Of a stretch of DNA of 64,000 nucleotides, positions 17,972 through 28,050 are shown piece after piece. Origin of the DNA: Symbiodinium natans (Eukaryota > Sar > Dinophyceae > Suessiales > Symbiodiniaceae). Below the pieces are notes generated by a model. The model did no database searches and was not told where the DNA came from. It saw only the letters and a program-made list of their open reading frames with translations. The stretch covers positions 34,507 to 98,506 of the forward strand of contig CAJNDS010000148.1 of the NCBI GenBank assembly GCA_905221605.1, written 5' to 3'. Numbering within the stretch: position 1 is the first letter of the stretch; each line of letters begins with the position of its first letter. The translations under genes were made by a program, and so were the position numbers.

Positions 17972-18540
17972 GACAGGGTTTAGGGTTTAGGGCTTGCCTT
18001 AAATAAAAACTATGCCTTAAGCGATCTGGGATCCTTCAATAACATCATTAAGGGGTATTGTGCTCGTTTTGGGACATGATCTTTCTCTTTGCATGAGTTT
18101 GGGAAATTTTGGGGAGGGTAGCCGCTCAGGTCTATGTTGTGTTGCCCCCTCCTACCTTAGGTTCGGGTTCACGCGTGCTTGCGCACATCGGGCGATCATC
18201 TTGGGAGATGCCCCACCCCCCCCTCCCCTCCGCCCCCGCGCAAACACAAGAGAGAGCCCCCCCATAAGCACGAGAGGGTTCACACATGTTCACACCCTCA
18301 AACCCTAAACGCCGAACCCTGAACCCTAAACCATGTAAAATTTTTGGGAGTGCCAAGCGGCCAAGCGGTTTTGGGGGTGCCGCCATGTGCCCTTCTGGAT
18401 GGGCTGTCGGGGCATTATGGGGTTTAGGGTTGTGTGGATCCGCCAAGCTGGTGAGTCTAAATTGCTAAGAAATTCTGAAAAAGGCTGCCTGATTGCGAGT
18501 TCCGGGTTCAGAATGTTTCTTTTTTTCAATGGCTTAGATT
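17972..18540. other. Telomeric stubs, half a family-1 MITE, possible small exons
   Basis: 17997-18073 is a half copy of the CCCAAAGAGCCC family. 18335-18420 has a plus frame GSAKRPSGFGGAAMCPSGW of uncertain status. The C-rich 18205-18260 stretch gives spurious frames. Confidence 0.35.
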
Positions 18541-19330
18541 TTGGCGCCCATAGCCCGAAACTCTCAAGTCTCTAATGAGGTCGGGGCACAGGGCCCCCCG
18601 ACTCTTGCTGCACCAAGCGGAGCTCTTCGCATCCTATGTTGCAGCCCTGGAGGAACCTTGCGTGAAGTTGCCGGGGGGTTTTGTTTGAGTTTTTGTGGCT
18701 TCTGGCGAGCACAGGGTTTGGGCTTGATGAGGCGATTTCTGGCGCAAAGTGTAGAAGGTGCTTCAAGGATTTATCACTTCTGGCCAGCCAAAGCAACAAG
18801 TGCGCAAACAGGGCGAGGTGGGAAACGATAAGCAGCGTCGACCACTGCCCTCCGCCCATGCTTCACGGCAAAATTATACCCGAAGGCTCCAAATTTTTTT
18901 TTCGAAGCCCGCCTCTCCGGGTTTGAACCAGGGACAACATGAAAGTGAGCTTTGGAGCTCTGATGCGTGTTCAACAATCCGTTGTGAGGCACCTCGGCAC
19001 GTGTTCTAGGATGGAAACCCCGCGCGATGAGGATGTGTGCAGCCAAATCGCGAATGTTTCCTGTTTCTCCTGTGCGCACCGGCGCTTCGCGGAGCCAAGA
19101 TGAGCCAAGGGCAACCTCCTGCTCGGCTTGCCCTGGGCTTGGCAGTGACGCCTTCGACCGCATCCCGCAAGGCAACACGACGGGCATCAACTGGCGCATG
19201 AAGCTGAAAAGCTGCTATTGGGACCTCAACTCGCAGCAGCATGCTGTGTTTCGCACAGCAACATGTTCAGGAGGCCGTAACCAAATCCCGAGCGAACGGA
19301 TCCAGGCTTGCTTTAATTACAAAGCGTCGT
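18541..19330. other. GC-rich region, open on both strands, gene not resolved
   Basis: A plus frame at 19140-19320 (DAFDRIPQGNTTGINWRMK, LKSCYWDLNSQQHAVF) and minus frames across 18774-19242 are all open. Either strand is plausible; no family is recognised. GC content rises sharply here compared with the telomere-rich flanks. Confidence 0.3.
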
Positions 19331-19429
19331 GAGGGTGAGTCCAAATTTAAATAATAAATCATCGCCAACCGCCCCCCGCAAAGCAAAGTCCGCCATGAAC
19401 TTGGATGTGCCAGGCACTGTAACCCAGCT

Positions 19430-19570
19430 GTGCGTGCGGCGGCCAGGCGCCAGCGCAAGCAAACTTACCCTGAGCTTGACCGCGGCAGGCGATGCCGCTT
19501 GGTGGTGCTCGGGCTCGAGGTTGGTGTTCGGCTGTTCCTTCGCATCCTCACGCGCGCGCACGCGCCTCCG
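19430..19570 (+). pseudogene. Retroelement C-terminal fragment (plus strand)
   Basis: Plus frame RQRKQTYPELDRGRRCRLVV then LGLEVGVRLFLRILTRA. The YPEL...RCRLVVL...EVG...FLR pattern is the one I recall from the C-terminal part of reverse-transcriptase-type ORFs abundant in Symbiodiniaceae. It is short, shifts frame downstream, and lies head-to-head with a second fragment on the other strand, so it is a relic. Confidence 0.5.
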
Positions 19571-19599
19571 CCACACCGGCTGCACCCCGCCCCGCCGCA

Positions 19600-20270
19600 G
19601 AGTCCGCTCCGGTGGAGTGGCTTCAGGCGGGCGGGGGGCGGTCCCCCAGCGGGCATGGGCCAGGACCTTGTCGGAAAGCACAACAAAGCTTTTGAGGGGA
19701 AGACTTGTTCTTTGGGGCCCGTGGACTAAAAACCCCCAACCGAGCTCAATGAAAGCTGGAGCCTCCCTGCCCGAACAAATCTCCCAGGTGACAGCTGCAT
19801 ACAGCTGCGGTGCATCCAAAACAGGGTTGAGCTGTCCTCGCCGACAGTAGTCAAAAATGCGGTGTACATGGGCCTCGTGCAACTCAAGCACGGCATCATC
19901 GCGGTTGCTTTCGCCCCCAAGGGGGAGCTCGAGCAAGGAGGAGGCGAACGCGAGTGGCGCGGCGGGCCAGGAGGGGCACGAAGGTGGCTGCTTCAGGCTT
20001 CGGTGCCTCGCCAATCACCACCAGGCGGCACCGCCCGTGGGTGGGGCTCCCCCGCACGTGTGAGCGGGGAGACGAGCGTGGCGTGCGTGGCGTCAGCCGC
20101 GAGCTGCGAACGGCAACAACTTCGATGCGCCCTGTCGTCAGCAACGGGCACGTCGATGTTCATGTCGGCGACCCGGACGTTGCGGGCGACACGCGCGACG
20201 GTGCGCTCAAACGGCCCTGCGCGCGCGAGGAGAGCGCGCCGCTGGTAGCGCAAGCGGCGCGGTGGCCCCC
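19600..20270 (-). pseudogene. Retroelement C-terminal relic (minus strand), frameshifted
   Basis: Reading down the minus strand, pieces of the same recalled domain appear in order but in changing frames: GPFERTVARVARNVRVADMN, ATLVSPLTRAGEP, RCRLVVIGEAPK...LLARRAT, ASSLLELPLGGES...LELHE, then after a ~180-bp interruption VLAHARWGTAPRP. Several frameshifts and the interruption show it is not functional. The interruption reads ELGWGFLVHGPQRTSLPL in frame and may itself be an insertion. Identification is from memory of the family, not an alignment. Confidence 0.5.
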
Positions 20271-20950
20271 GAAAGAGTCAAGCCTGCCATGCCTGCCACG
20301 ACAGCTGCACGCGCGGGGCGATCGGCAGGGGCAGGCGCAGGCGCCGCAGCGGCAGAATGCGGAATCGCGCGCACACGCCGGCAACCATCCCCGTAGGGCG
20401 TCACCTGGCTCCAAAACACAGCCGCGTGCTGGCGGGGCGGCCGAGGCATCAAAGAGAGACGCCCACGCGGGCGTGTCGTATAGCCGGCCGCACGGAGGGC
20501 GTTGCGCGCCTGATTCGCGGGACTGGGGACAGGCAACGCAAAAGCGCGCGGCGGGCCGGGCTGAAACCCCTGAAGATCCGCATCATGCGGCCCCTCAGCG
20601 GCAGCAGGCTGGGCCCCGCGGCGTCCGCGAGCTCCAGCGGTGGCTCTTGTGTCGCCGCCCTCGTCGCAATTGGATCCCCTTCAGGGGACTAAAATAAAAT
20701 ATTAGTCGTAGTTTGGAAAAGCATGAATTCGCTGCTCAGGGAATTCGTTCTTCAATAAAAAAATAGCGTTCCCGCCATGTTTGGGCTAAGCGTGGCAAAG
20801 AAGCGGCCGGCCAAAAGCGCGTTCACACGCGCAACGCGTTGTCCGCCCATGAGAACCCCGTGTTAGCACTGCGCGCGAATGGCCAGAGCTTCCATGTCTG
20901 CACGTTGAACATGTCCATGTTACCCGCGCATCCATGTCCGTGCGATGATA
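20270..20950. other. GC-rich flank of the retroelement relic
   Basis: Long frames on both strands reflect high GC rather than genes. The minus strand 20520-20690 (PPLELADAAGPSLLPLRGRM) could be more N-terminal relic. 20700-20760 turns AT-rich. Confidence 0.35.
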
Positions 20951-22330
20951 ACGTCCGTCTGCGACATCATAGCTGACTCAGCAGAGCAGCCCCCCTTTGC
21001 CAGTCGCCTGCCGCAGGTATCTGTAGGTTGTTCGTGGCTGTGGGCTAATTCACTGGGACCAGTGCAGGAAACGAGCGTGCAAAAAAAAAACCTGCATGCG
21101 AATGGCTACAGCACTTGGCAACAAAGTCCATGTCTGCGCGATGATAATGCCGTGGTACCAGAGCATCCATGTTCGCACGATGATAACACCTGTGTTATCA
21201 CCGCAAAAATGCCGGTTTTTTTTCTCGCACATTTTTTGCTATTTTTCCAGTTGCAATATTACGCACAGGACGTGAGGTTTGCCGTCGCGCATTGTTTTTG
21301 CCATTGGTTTTTTGTGGGACGGGAGGCACCGCATGATGGTCAATTTTATTGGAGTTTTTTTTGGCGTTGCGCTGCCGCTATGGGTTTTTGCAAGAATTTA
21401 AACAAGTCCTGGTGTTGTTTGACGCCACGTTTGCCGTCAGGCAGCATTTACATGGTTGGCTGCCTGATGTGCGCGCGCGCGGGGCAAACACTGTTATTTG
21501 CGATGGTTTTATGCAGTTCTGCCAAGACAACCTCTGCAGCTGTGCTTTTTGGAGGCTTGCATTTCCGAAAACGCATTTGCCAAATTTCAGGACTTTCACG
21601 TTTTCGTGGGACGTGTTTTGAGCATGGTCGCACGCTTGTGACAGATTTTATGTTCCACATCCTTGTGCAGTATGTTGTACAAAGAGACGAAAACGCTGTA
21701 AATACCAGTGTTTTGGGCATGTGCATGCAATATGAATGACGTTCTTAACCCCCCTCCCCCCCACCCCAAACCCCCACCCCAAAGTTACAGCCGTAGCTGA
21801 CGGCAAACCTGGCGTCCTGCGAGCAATATTACCTGTTGCGACTAGGACCCTCTTTAAGCCTTCCACATACACACGCGCAGCTGCAAGTGACCATTTATCT
21901 GACAATGTCGCCACAACCTCGGCGGGAGTACAATTTTGGCATCTTCTGAAATGTGGCAACGTTCTGACGGCGCGGCAAACGAGGTACCTCATGCAAAAAA
22001 AACAATTAATTTTGCGGTGCAAATCTTGCAGCATGGAGGGCACAGGCTTGGAGCGAATCATATGCTGCAGCGGCACCACTCGAATTGACGACAGCGCGGT
22101 GCTGGTGCTGGAGGCTCCCGGCCCTTCTGTTTTGTGAGCCGATTTTGGTGTACCACCCTGGAGGCTGAGCTGGTCCGTTGTTGCTCAGCTGTTCTTGGTC
22201 TCGCACAACCCGGGTGCAATTTCCTATTGGAATTTTGGACGACGCGTTGCCCACTTGCCTAACGCAAGGGAGGTTAAGTGGCAGCATCGTGGTAGACGCT
22301 GTAGCACGACGATGACTTGTCTGGACTCCG
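20950..22330. other. Weakly repetitive region with uncertain frames
   Basis: 20890-21200 contains repeated CCATGTCTGCRCGATGATAA-like segments. A 264-codon plus frame (20945-21739) is Cys/Phe-rich and overlaps these repeats, so I do not trust it. 21780-22137 has a plus frame (ATRTLFKPSTYTRAAASDHL) and an opposing minus frame. Confidence 0.3.
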
Positions 22331-22339
22331 GCTAGGCCA

Positions 22340-22698
22340 ATTGGGAAGCAGCAGTTGCAAACAAAATGCGGAATCAGTCGCCGCTGTATGCAAGTCTGTC
22401 ATGGGGCAGGAATCTGCACGAAGGATGCGTGTAAAACCTTTGCACCGGATCATCAGGCCTCGACTCGGCTCGACTCGATCAGGCTTGAATGTGGTGCACC
22501 AGCGATCACCAGCGATGTCGATGCAGCGTCCTCAGCATCACATTCCTCATCGAGCTTTGACCCTGAGCCAGGTCGACGTGTTTGCCATGACGGTTGCTCC
22601 CACTGTGTTTTGCGACACCTTCGCGTGAAGGCATTGTCAGCTGACGGCGCTGGTGTCCCCTGCGTTCCCGTGATTTGGACCGGCCTCCCAAACGACAG
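22340..22698 (+). CDS. Cys-rich exon, hypothetical
   Basis: Plus frame with CGISRRCMQVCHGAGICTK, then RRVCHDGCSHCVLRHLRV and a final VIWTGLPNDR before CAG|GTAATTACC, a good donor. The Cys spacing suggests a disulphide-bonded extracellular segment. The opposite strand is also open, so the strand is moderately sure only. Likely the same gene as 23325-23463 and 23565-23810. Confidence 0.4.
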
Positions 22699-23029
22699 GT
22701 AATTACCTGTAACCCCCTCAGTTCGAGCAGCCAATGAGAGACCTCAGTGTAGCAGTGACCCATGGCAGAATACGTCGAAGAATTTCCAGGTGTACAAACG
22801 GTTGGACCGACAGGCATATTCGAGTCGGCAGCCCCCAGCGCTTGAGCATTTTGTGTTTCGTCCTTCGTGCGCGGGTGCGCCAGCCGAGTCGGCGCAGCAT
22901 GTCGGGTTAGGGTTTGGGGCTCAGGGTTTTCGGGTTTATAAATCGGCACGTAAGCATCAAAGTCCGCACCGTCCCCGTGGTAGAGACAGCACAGGTCCGG
23001 CAGCCGGTCGTTTCGTGTGCAGATCTCTT

Positions 23030-23082
23030 AGGGTTTAGGGTTTAGGGTTTAGGGTTTAGGGTTTAGGGTTTAGGGTTTAGGG
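23030..23082. repeat. (TTTAGGG)n tract
   Basis: Seven to eight heptamers in the presumed intron between Cys-rich plus-strand exons. Confidence 0.9.
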
Positions 23083-23192
23083 TTCTCCCAATGCGAGCTG
23101 CGAAGCGTTGGGGCGCGTTGGCCTTCGGAGACGACGACAAGCTTTTGTTCTTGCACTCTCGGCTTTCACGTAGCTCAATCCTTGGAATCCAT

Positions 23193-23255
23193 GCGTATAT
23201 ATATATATATGTATATATATATATACATATATATGTATGTACATATACATAATGC

Positions 23256-23297
<42 letters not shown>

Positions 23298-23298
23298 C
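23193..23298. repeat. AT microsatellite with ATAC/GTAT inserts
   Basis: Runs of AT with CATATATATGTA interruptions, upstream of a TTGCAG acceptor. The Tyr/Ile-rich reading frames here are artefacts of the repeat. Confidence 0.9.
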
Positions 23299-23324
23299 TC
23301 GTCCTTGCGTTGGTGTGCTTGCAG

Positions 23325-23463
23325 CTCCACACGCATCTGTGCCCGCGATCACCACTTGCGCTTTGGAGAAGATTGATTGCGCAGACGGACTGGCGTTGAA
23401 TGCAGGCTACGTAGGGTCGCGTCTCCGAATCGGGTGTGGCACTCGCTGCGTCGAATCGACTGG
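23325..23463 (+). CDS. Exon with an LCCL-like N-terminal half
   Basis: Bounded by GTGTGCTTGCAG (acceptor) and GTGAGG (donor). The frame reads PAITTCALEKIDCADGLAL then GSRLRIGCGTRCVESTG. The GS-hydrophobic-C-x-x-x-C ending is reminiscent of the first half of LCCL domains; the YxxxSxIC half would be in a following exon and was not found. Strong splice sites favour the plus strand over the open minus frame. Confidence 0.45.
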
Positions 23464-23501
23464 GTGAGGTGGAATTCGTCAGGGGGCGAAACCAGGCAGA
23501 A

Positions 23502-23563
23502 CCCAAAGAGCCCAATACCCCTTAGTTAAGGAACAAAAACCAAGGGGTATTGGGCTCTTTGGG
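23502..23563. mobile_element. Short family-1 foldback MITE
   Basis: 62-bp near-perfect palindrome, CCCAAAGAGCCCAATACCCC / GGGGTATTGGGCTCTTTGGG, with AA on both flanks as a 2-bp duplication. It lies between two Cys-rich exons. Confidence 0.85.
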
Positions 23564-23564
23564 A

Positions 23565-23810
23565 AGCCATCCGACTGAAGGATGAGCCGCTTTCGCGCAG
23601 CGCAGACGAGGAAGGGACGGGGCCGTGTCCACCAATGGGCCAGTGCACTGCGCAGGCACCGGGAGAGAGGCAGCATATCACCCACGTGACAGCCAAGCAA
23701 CGTTTCCGGCCACGGCTGGGCAGCAGCTGCTCGAACTGCGGCGTGTGGTGCCTACACGAGCTCGTTGATGCGCACGCCGCTGTTTCGAAAGTGCTGTTTT
23801 TGTGAAGACC
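23565..23810 (+). CDS. Exon, Cys-containing, hypothetical
   Basis: Plus frame GTGPCPPMGQCTAQAPGERQ, then HVTAKQRFRPRLGSSCSNCG and VWCLHELVDAHAAVSKVLF. A longer minus frame (to 23972) competes. It begins just after the MITE, whose junction shows no obvious splice site. Confidence 0.35.
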
Positions 23811-23958
23811 AAGGACGAAAACGTGAAAAGTCAGCACTGGGATGTTGAGGCCGGACACATCCAGCACGCTCTTATAAGGAAACAAGCGCATGGCAGTCAA
23901 CGGCAACTCTCGCAATCCTTCCTCCCTCTTGTTCGCCTTGCACGCTGCCCTCCTGAGA

Positions 23959-24115
23959 CCCAAAGAGCCCAATACCCGTCAGGGTTTCAGGGTTTAGGGT
24001 TTAGGGTTTAGGGTTTAGGGTTTAGGGTTTAGGGTTAATTTTTCAGGAATACAGGGGATCCTGAATAGGATTTTATAAGGTATATCCTTGATGACCGGGT
24101 ATTGGGCTCTTTGAG
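23959..24115. mobile_element. Family-1 MITE invaded by telomeric repeats
   Basis: Outer ends CCCAAAGAGCCCAATACCCG and CGGGTATTGGGCTCTTTGAG are intact. One inner arm is replaced by about seven TTTAGGG units, while AAGGTATATCCTTGATGACC remains on the other side. Confidence 0.85.
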
Positions 24116-24950
24116 ACTTCTCCCCTTCCTCAGCTTCCTCAACGGAATCGTGGGGCAGTCGCAACGGAAGAATAGCGGGCCCGCCAAAGTTGCTGCCATG
24201 AACACATGCATGACCAGAACAAATACTCGCAGAAGCAGAAGTCATCATGAATCGTAGTTACTTGCAAAGAACAGCAAGACAATAGCAATAATTCGGAAAC
24301 ACAGTGAGAACAGTGAGACAAGTCCAGCTTTGGGAAGGCAACTGCTGCAGCCTCTTCGCCTTTTTTTTCTCTGCACTCTCGCGAACTCTCTTCGAGCCTA
24401 AGAGTGGCACTAAGGGCAGAGCAGGAGGGACACTCCCCATCTTCACACCATCCCTAGGCAGATGGAGTAATCCAAACATTCTGAGTCTGGTTTTGGGCTT
24501 GTGATGTTGGGTTTGCTTAGAAGCACCCTGCCAACAGACTAAAAACAATCATCCCTATACTGCCCTTATACGAGCAGAAGGAGGGTTTAAGCCCTCAACA
24601 CTACACCCTAAACCCTAAACCCTACACCCTAAACATCCCTAAAACCTAACCCCTAAACCCTAAACCCTAAACCCTACCCCCTAAATCCTAAACCCTACCC
24701 TCTACACCCTCTTGGTTCTGAGGCAAAGAGTAGGAATACCCCAGGAGCCAGAAGCCCGGAGCCTGAACCCTGCACTTCCGCAACTCATGCGGCGCGCTGC
24801 TCCTGAGGTACCTTGGGTTGAGGATTGAGGGTTTAGGGTTTAGGGTTTAGGGCTATGTAGGGTTTGGGGTTTGGGGTTTGGGGTTTGGGGTTTGGGGTTT
24901 GGGGTTTGGGGTTTGGGGTTTGGGGTTTGGGGTTTGGGGTTTATGGGCTT
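24116..24950. other. Unassigned sequence and telomere variants
   Basis: 24130-24540 has frames on both strands without clear splice ends. 24600-24710 is CCCTAAA/CCCTACA. 24857-24942 is a pure GGGGTTT run (TTTGGGG variant, 12 units). Confidence 0.5.
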
Positions 24951-24952
24951 TA

Positions 24953-25048
24953 GGGTGTGCAGTCGATGTGCATGCTCAGCTTCAGCTCAGGGGCGCGCAC
25001 CCTATAAAGCGATCTTGTAGCTGAGAAGTCCCGCTCCAGCCACCCTAG
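24953..25048 (-). CDS. Exon island, hypothetical
   Basis: Minus frame LGWLERDFSATRSLYRVRAP then ELKLSMHIDCTP; 96 bp beside the TTTGGGG tract. Family unknown. Confidence 0.45.
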
Positions 25049-25129
25049 CTGACCCCTTGCAACATGAGGTCACTTAGCAAAATTATGGTTCTGCCCCCCC
25101 CCCCCCCCTGCCCCAAACCCAAAAAAGGG

Positions 25130-25300
25130 GGCGTTATCCTCACCCGCTTGCATGGGCCATTCCAGGCGCCCATCCGACTCCCTCAGCCCCGAGATTCTAA
25201 GCGCCTCAGTTCCTTTGCAAGCCTTTGGTGCAAGTTGTGACCTACATGCGAATCCCCTGAGCCCTCCAAAGAAAATCCACAGAATGCTCAGAACCTCCTC
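25130..25300 (-). CDS. Exon island, hypothetical
   Basis: Minus frame VLSILWIFFGGLRGFACRSQ then LAPKACKGTEALRISGLRES and DGRLEWPMQAGEDNA. A hydrophobic start suggests a membrane helix. It is possibly joined to 24953-25048. Confidence 0.45.
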
Positions 25301-25495
25301 CCCCACCCCCCACCCGCTCTAATTTAAAGAAAACCCTACGCTCTCAAGATTTATAGGGCCTAGAAGCCCGAAGAACCCGAAACCCCAGACCCTGAAAACC
25401 CTGAAAACCCTGAAAACCCTGAAAACCCTGAAAACCCTGAAAACCCTGAACCCTAAACCCTAAACCCTAAACCCTAAACCCTAAACCCTAAATAT

Positions 25496-25572
25496 GAGGT
25501 CCCAAGATACGACCTCTGCGGCGCGCTGCATGAGCAAGCCATGCCTCCGTGTTTTGGTGTCTAGCAGGAAGT
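25496..25572 (+). CDS. Exon island, hypothetical
   Basis: Plus frame RSQDTTSAARCMSKPCLRV then LVSSRK, between a CCCTAAA tract on the left and a 16-unit TTTAGGG tract on the right. Confidence 0.4.
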
Positions 25573-25795
25573 TTGGTTTAGGGTTTAGGGTTTAGGGTTT
25601 AGGGTTTAGGGTTTAGGGTTTAGGGTTTAGGGTTTAGGGTTTAGGGTTTAGGGTTTAGGGTTTAGGGTTTAGGGTTTAGGGTTTAGGGTTGAGGGTTGAG
25701 GGTTTAGGGTTTGGGGTTTGGGGTTTGGGGTTTGGGGTTTGGGGTTTGGGGTTTGGGGTTTGGGGTTTAGGGTTCAGGGTTTAGGGTTTGAGGTG
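25573..25795. repeat. TTTAGGG tract passing into TTTGGGG
   Basis: About 16 TTTAGGG units, two TTGAGGG, then about nine TTTGGGG units: blocks of homogenised variants in succession. 25800-26100 continues with mirrored CCCCAAA/CCCTAAA and GTTAGGGTA text and no supported exon. Confidence 0.9.
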
Positions 25796-26111
25796 GGGAA
25801 CCCTAAGCCCCCGAAGCCCTTGGAGCAACCCCAATTCCCCCGAAAACGCTCAAACCTTGAGCTGCAGCAAATGCCCCAACTAACCCCAAACCCTAAACCC
25901 TAAACCCCAAACCCCAAACCCCAAACCCCAAACCCTAAACCCTAAACCAAGAACGCACTAAGCCCTAAAGCCCCAATATCCATCAAGAAGTCTACCTGGC
26001 ACTGGTCTGGGGAACCACAGGCCCCCACCTAGTTGAGGTGTTTCGGGTAGTTAGGGTCGTTAGGGTAGTTAGGGTTTAGGGTTTAGGGTCTAGGGTTTAG
26101 GGTTTAGGGTT

Positions 26112-26213
26112 TGCCATGCGCACTTAACTTGCCATCCAGGGCACGCCGCGTGCACAGTCCTCGGCTGCAAAAACCCAAGAACTTTGCTAGGTACACCTTG
26201 GGATGATCCTTGT
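26112..26213 (-). CDS. Exon island, hypothetical
   Basis: Minus frame KDHPKVYLAKFLGFCSRGL then CTRRALDGKLSAHG. Protein-like, with a basic C-terminal part; flanked by TTTAGGG tracts on both sides. Confidence 0.45.
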
Positions 26214-26230
26214 TTAGGGTTTAGGGTTTA

Positions 26231-26333
26231 GGGATGTTCCCCCTGATGCTAACAGGTCCTCAATAGGGATTTTTGTAGCCCCCTATTATACTCCCTATTA
26301 AGGAGCTGTTAGTATAAGGGAGAAACATCCCAA
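26231..26333. mobile_element. Foldback element family 2
   Basis: GGGATGTTCCCCCTGATGCT and AGTATAAGGGAGAAACATCCC ends with AGGTCC/GGAGCT-type inner arms. It abuts a telomeric tract on the left, so a duplication cannot be judged. Confidence 0.75.
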
Positions 26334-26542
26334 GGTACGCCGATCAACCATCCCCCTATATGTTGCACAACCAAAGGTTTCATACAGTTTTAGGGTTCGG
26401 GTTTAGGGTCTAGGGTCTAGGGTCTAGGGTCTAGGGTCGAGGGTCGAGGGTCGAGGGTCTAGGGTCTAGGGTCTAGAGTCGGGTTTAGGGTTTATGGCTG
26501 AGCGTTTAGGAGCTTAGGTTGTACATTATACATACACACATT

Positions 26543-26622
26543 CTCACCCTGCGACGGGCCGACCTCGAAGGTGATATGTGAAAAAATACCTCGCAAGTCC
26601 AACAACTTAACGTTTTCTTGGT
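26543..26622 (-). CDS. Exon with consensus donor
   Basis: Minus frame ENVKLLDLRGIFSHITFEV, ending GPSQ|GTGAGAATG, a consensus donor. The acceptor side is CCTACCAAG following C-rich telomeric repeats; CTACCAAG equals the end of a type A introner, so the intron may be an introner overgrown by telomeric repeat. Confidence 0.55.
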
Positions 26623-26721
26623 AGGGTTTAGGGTTTAGGGTTTAGGGTGTAGGGTTTAGGGTCTAGGGTCTAGGGTTTAGGGTTGAGGGTTTAGGGTTTA
26701 GGGTTTAGGGTTTAGGGTTTA

Positions 26722-27173
26722 GGGAGAACCTCCGGCGAGGTTTTGTGTCTTTGGGCTTTTGGACTTGCGCAAGTGCCTTGGAAACATCTAGAACAAACAC
26801 ACATTTGGCAACCAAACTGTTGTTTTTGCTAAAATGTGTGCGCCCTTTGTTTTGCCGAATGCATCTCTTTGTGCGCCACGCTTGGGCTTGTCCCTGGGAA
26901 TCCAAAACAAAGTTCCGGCTACGGTTTATGTATTTGTTTTGTGGTTTCTGTTTCGGATGTTCGGATGTTTTGGCTTGTGCAACTATTTTAATTTGCCCAG
27001 GATAGCCCAAAGCAACACAAGTTCAACCAAATCGCAATTTTTGCAACATAGGCATACATTTAGACAAAACATCGGGCAAGAAAACGCCTTTTGGCTCAAA
27101 ACTTGTGCCCTAGGCAAACTTAACTACACAAGTCCAAGAATCAACACGTCCAAACCTCGCCGGAGGTTCTCCC
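26722..27173. mobile_element. 452-bp terminal-inverted-repeat element
   Basis: GGGAGAACCTCCGGCGAGG at the left is perfectly inverted at the right (CCTCGCCGGAGGTTCTCCC). Homology continues imperfectly to about 47 bp, including CTTGGACTTG. The interior has overlapping plus and minus frames of ~100 codons with no recognisable transposase. Only one copy is seen here; the left end touches a telomeric tract. Confidence 0.75.
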
Positions 27174-28050
27174 AGAAAAGCTCGATTTTTGCACATTGAA
27201 TTTGCCTATGGCCTATGGGATTAGGGCGCCCAGCAGCTCTGATTGAAGGTTTTTCCCCTCTCAAAGGTGCCCCATAGTTTCGGGGGGCATAACGAAGGCT
27301 ATCCTATTCGATCAAAAGGCGCCTATGAGAGAGGGAAATAAGCATTGCCTATAGGATTAGAACCTGAAAAACCCTATAAGGCTTGAGGCGTAAATCCCTA
27401 AACCTAAAATCCCATATGGTTATGCCTCTGTTTTTACGGCTTGGTGGAAATGCAAAGAATAAGCAGGTATCGGGTTCAAAGGTTTAGGGGTCTTCAAGGT
27501 TTATAAGCACATAGAGTTTAAACCATAAGGGCTTACGGCTTAGGCATGTAAATCTAAATCCTAAGCCCTTTAGGGTCAGAACCCTGAAAGCCTATGGGGC
27601 TCTAAAAGCCTCAAAAGTTTTAAATAGGGACTATAGGGTTTAAACCCTATAGGCCTAGAGGGTTCAAGGTTTAAGGTGGAGGCATTACCTATAGGATTAG
27701 AACCTTTTAGGTGTACGACTCACCTTTGCCCACTATTTGATGGTTCTGTTTCCCCTTTCAAAATTTTAAGGATTTTAAGGGATTTAAAAGGACCCTTCAA
27801 GTCTTTAAAACCTTCAAGCTCCTTAAGATGTTGAAAGGCCTCTGGCTTTCAAAATTTTAAGGTTTTTAAGGAATGTAAATCCGTAAAATCTTGAAAAAAG
27901 TTAAATTATTATGGGAAAGGCCCGGCCCGTTTGAATTTTCAAAATCCGTAAAGTCCTTAAATCCTTGAAATTTGGAAACAAAATAGGTATTTTGGGAAAA
28001 GGCCCGGCCAATTTAAATTTTCTAAAGCCCTTGAAATCCTTAAACTTGTC
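27174..28050. other. Degenerate low-complexity region
   Basis: Recurrent GCCTATAGGATTAGAACC, CCTTAAAATT-rich and TTTCAAAATTTTAAGG segments; a diverged short-unit repeat. No gene supported. Confidence 0.5.

Noticed and set aside
18895-18945. GGTTCAAACCC on the minus strand, resembling a tRNA B box
   Set aside because: No A box at suitable distance, no cloverleaf, and no CCA or terminator context; probably chance.
19954-20697. 247-codon plus-strand ORF
   Set aside because: Antisense to the retroelement relic in a GC-rich stretch; the recognisable domain pieces are on the minus strand.
20945-21739. 264-codon plus-strand ORF
   Set aside because: Overlaps short CCATGT...GATGATAA repeats, unusual Cys/Phe composition, and no splice or family support.
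27080-27105. TTTTGGCTCAA, resembling part of the dinoflagellate spliced leader
   Set aside because: Only about 11 bases match, the upstream CCGTAGCCA part is missing, and it lies inside a TIR element.
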